Source of the DNA: DATLYH01 sp035575035
GTDB taxonomy: Bacteria > Planctomycetota > Planctomycetia > Gemmatales > Gemmataceae
DNA: 15,012 bases
Direction: 5' to 3'
NCBI GenBank assembly: GCA_035575035.1
Contig: DATLYH010000107.1
Location: 1 to 15,012 of the forward strand
Shown in pieces: positions 14,664 through 15,012 of the stretch. Made by a program: the position numbers and the translations under genes. Each line of letters starts with the position of its first letter. Position 1 is the first letter of the stretch. The notes below the pieces were generated by a model. The model made no database searches. It saw only the letters and a list, made by a program, of their open reading frames with translations, and was not told the origin of the DNA.

Positions 14664-14775
14664 GGTGACAAGGTGGCTGGGTTCCCCCTGAGGGCTGCGT
14701 CTGCGGCTCACAATGATGGAGGGGGCGTTCATTTGCTTCCGCCCGACGGCCTCTGCTTCCTCACCTTGTCACCTT
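14662..14775. mobile_element. MITE-like repeat element B (114 bp, non-autonomous)
   Basis: AAGGTGACAAGGTG (14662-14675) and CACCTTGTCACCTT (14762-14775) are perfect 14-bp inverted termini, continued on the right by a further GTCAC (14776-14780). The interior shares CTGCGGCTCAC (14701-14711) and a 24-nt identical core (14724-14747) with element A, at matching spacing. It fills nearly the whole gap between the SIS stop and the SDR start (14785). No protein is encoded in it. Confidence 0.55.
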
Positions 14776-14784
14776 GTCACAACT

Positions 14785-15012
14785 ATGGCTCGTCTCGCAG
14801 ACAAGCGCTGTCTAATCGTCGGCGGCAGCACCGGCCTCGGCCTGGCCGCGGCGGCGCGGTTCCTCGACGAAGGGGCCCGTGTGGTGATCGCCGGCCGGTC
14901 GCCGGAGAAGGGGGCGGCGGCGGTCGCCTTCCTCGGCGGCCGGGCCCATTTCGTCCCCTGTGATGCCTCGGACCCGGCCCAGGTGGAGGAACTATACCGG
15001 CAGGCGACGGCC
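14785..15012 (+). CDS. SDR family oxidoreductase, N-terminal fragment (cut by window end)
   Basis: The 76 visible codons begin MARLADKRCLIVGGSTGLGL and run open to the window edge. They contain the Rossmann nucleotide-binding motif of short-chain dehydrogenases (GGSTGLG at 13-19), an Arg after the second strand (VVIAGRS), which is more frequent in NADP(H) users, and CDASDPAQVEEL, matching the adenine-binding D of the family. The catalytic Ser-Tyr-Lys lies beyond the window. The ATG comes 4 nt after the last GTCAC of repeat element B and has no ribosome-binding site in front of it, so translation may be leaderless-like or coupled. Substrate cannot be told. Confidence 0.85.
   Translation, partial: MARLADKRCLIVGGSTGLGLAAAARFLDEGARVVIAGRSPEKGAAAVAFLGGRAHFVPCDASDPAQVEELYRQATA

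Noticed and set aside
13683..14732. Upstream part of a 437-codon minus-strand frame
   Set aside because: Only its last 87 codons (the Sm-like protein) look real; the rest is antisense to the SIS-domain gene and starts inside repeat element B.

Overview
The window is GC-rich bacterial DNA, most likely from a planctomycete of the Gemmata group. I infer this from an LPS gene (lpxA) next to families common in planctomycetes (MoxR/DUF58/transglutaminase cluster, secreted BNR sialidase, Sm-like small protein) and from several dispersed intergenic repeats of a style I associate with Gemmata-type genomes. The assignment is an inference; no rRNA or marker gene is present.

Layout. 1-1553 (+): a near-consensus promoter (136-165) leads into a bifunctional-nuclease-domain (BFN) protein and lpxA. 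1593-3759 (-): a compact restriction-modification pair, DNA methyltransferase first and a putative PD-(D/E)XK-type restriction nuclease 4 nt behind it. 3952-5889 (-): a hybrid sensor histidine kinase (PAS-PAS-HisKA-HATPase-REC). 5890-6553: a 664-nt divergent intergenic region without a convincing gene. 6554-7681 (+): a secreted GH33-like sialidase with five Asp-boxes and the full set of catalytic residues. 7938-8171 (+): a small Cys-rich metallothionein-like protein. 8172-8551: a repeat-dense island with three identical 20-bp palindromes resembling parS and a 25-bp perfect inverted repeat. 8552-13254 (-): transcribed right to left, a MoxR AAA+ ATPase, a DUF58 protein and a TgpA-like membrane transglutaminase, the usual three-gene module of envelope or secretion-related function. 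13419-13682 (-): a small Sm/LSM-like protein, divergent from a SIS-domain sugar isomerase-like protein (13806-14663, +). 14785 to the window end (+): the N-terminus of an SDR oxidoreductase.

The least ordinary part is the repeat content. Two elements of 114-122 bp (12154-12275 and 14662-14775) share a 24-nt identical core and end in perfect 14-15-bp inverted repeats built from NNGGTGAC octamers. A degenerate third candidate (7677-7795) follows the sialidase. All three sit at, or within about 20 nt of, the stop codon of a gene, and one appears to supply the annotated start codon and about 30 N-terminal codons of the DUF58 gene. I see no complete transposase, CRISPR array, tRNA or rRNA. The restriction-modification pair is the only evident defence system.
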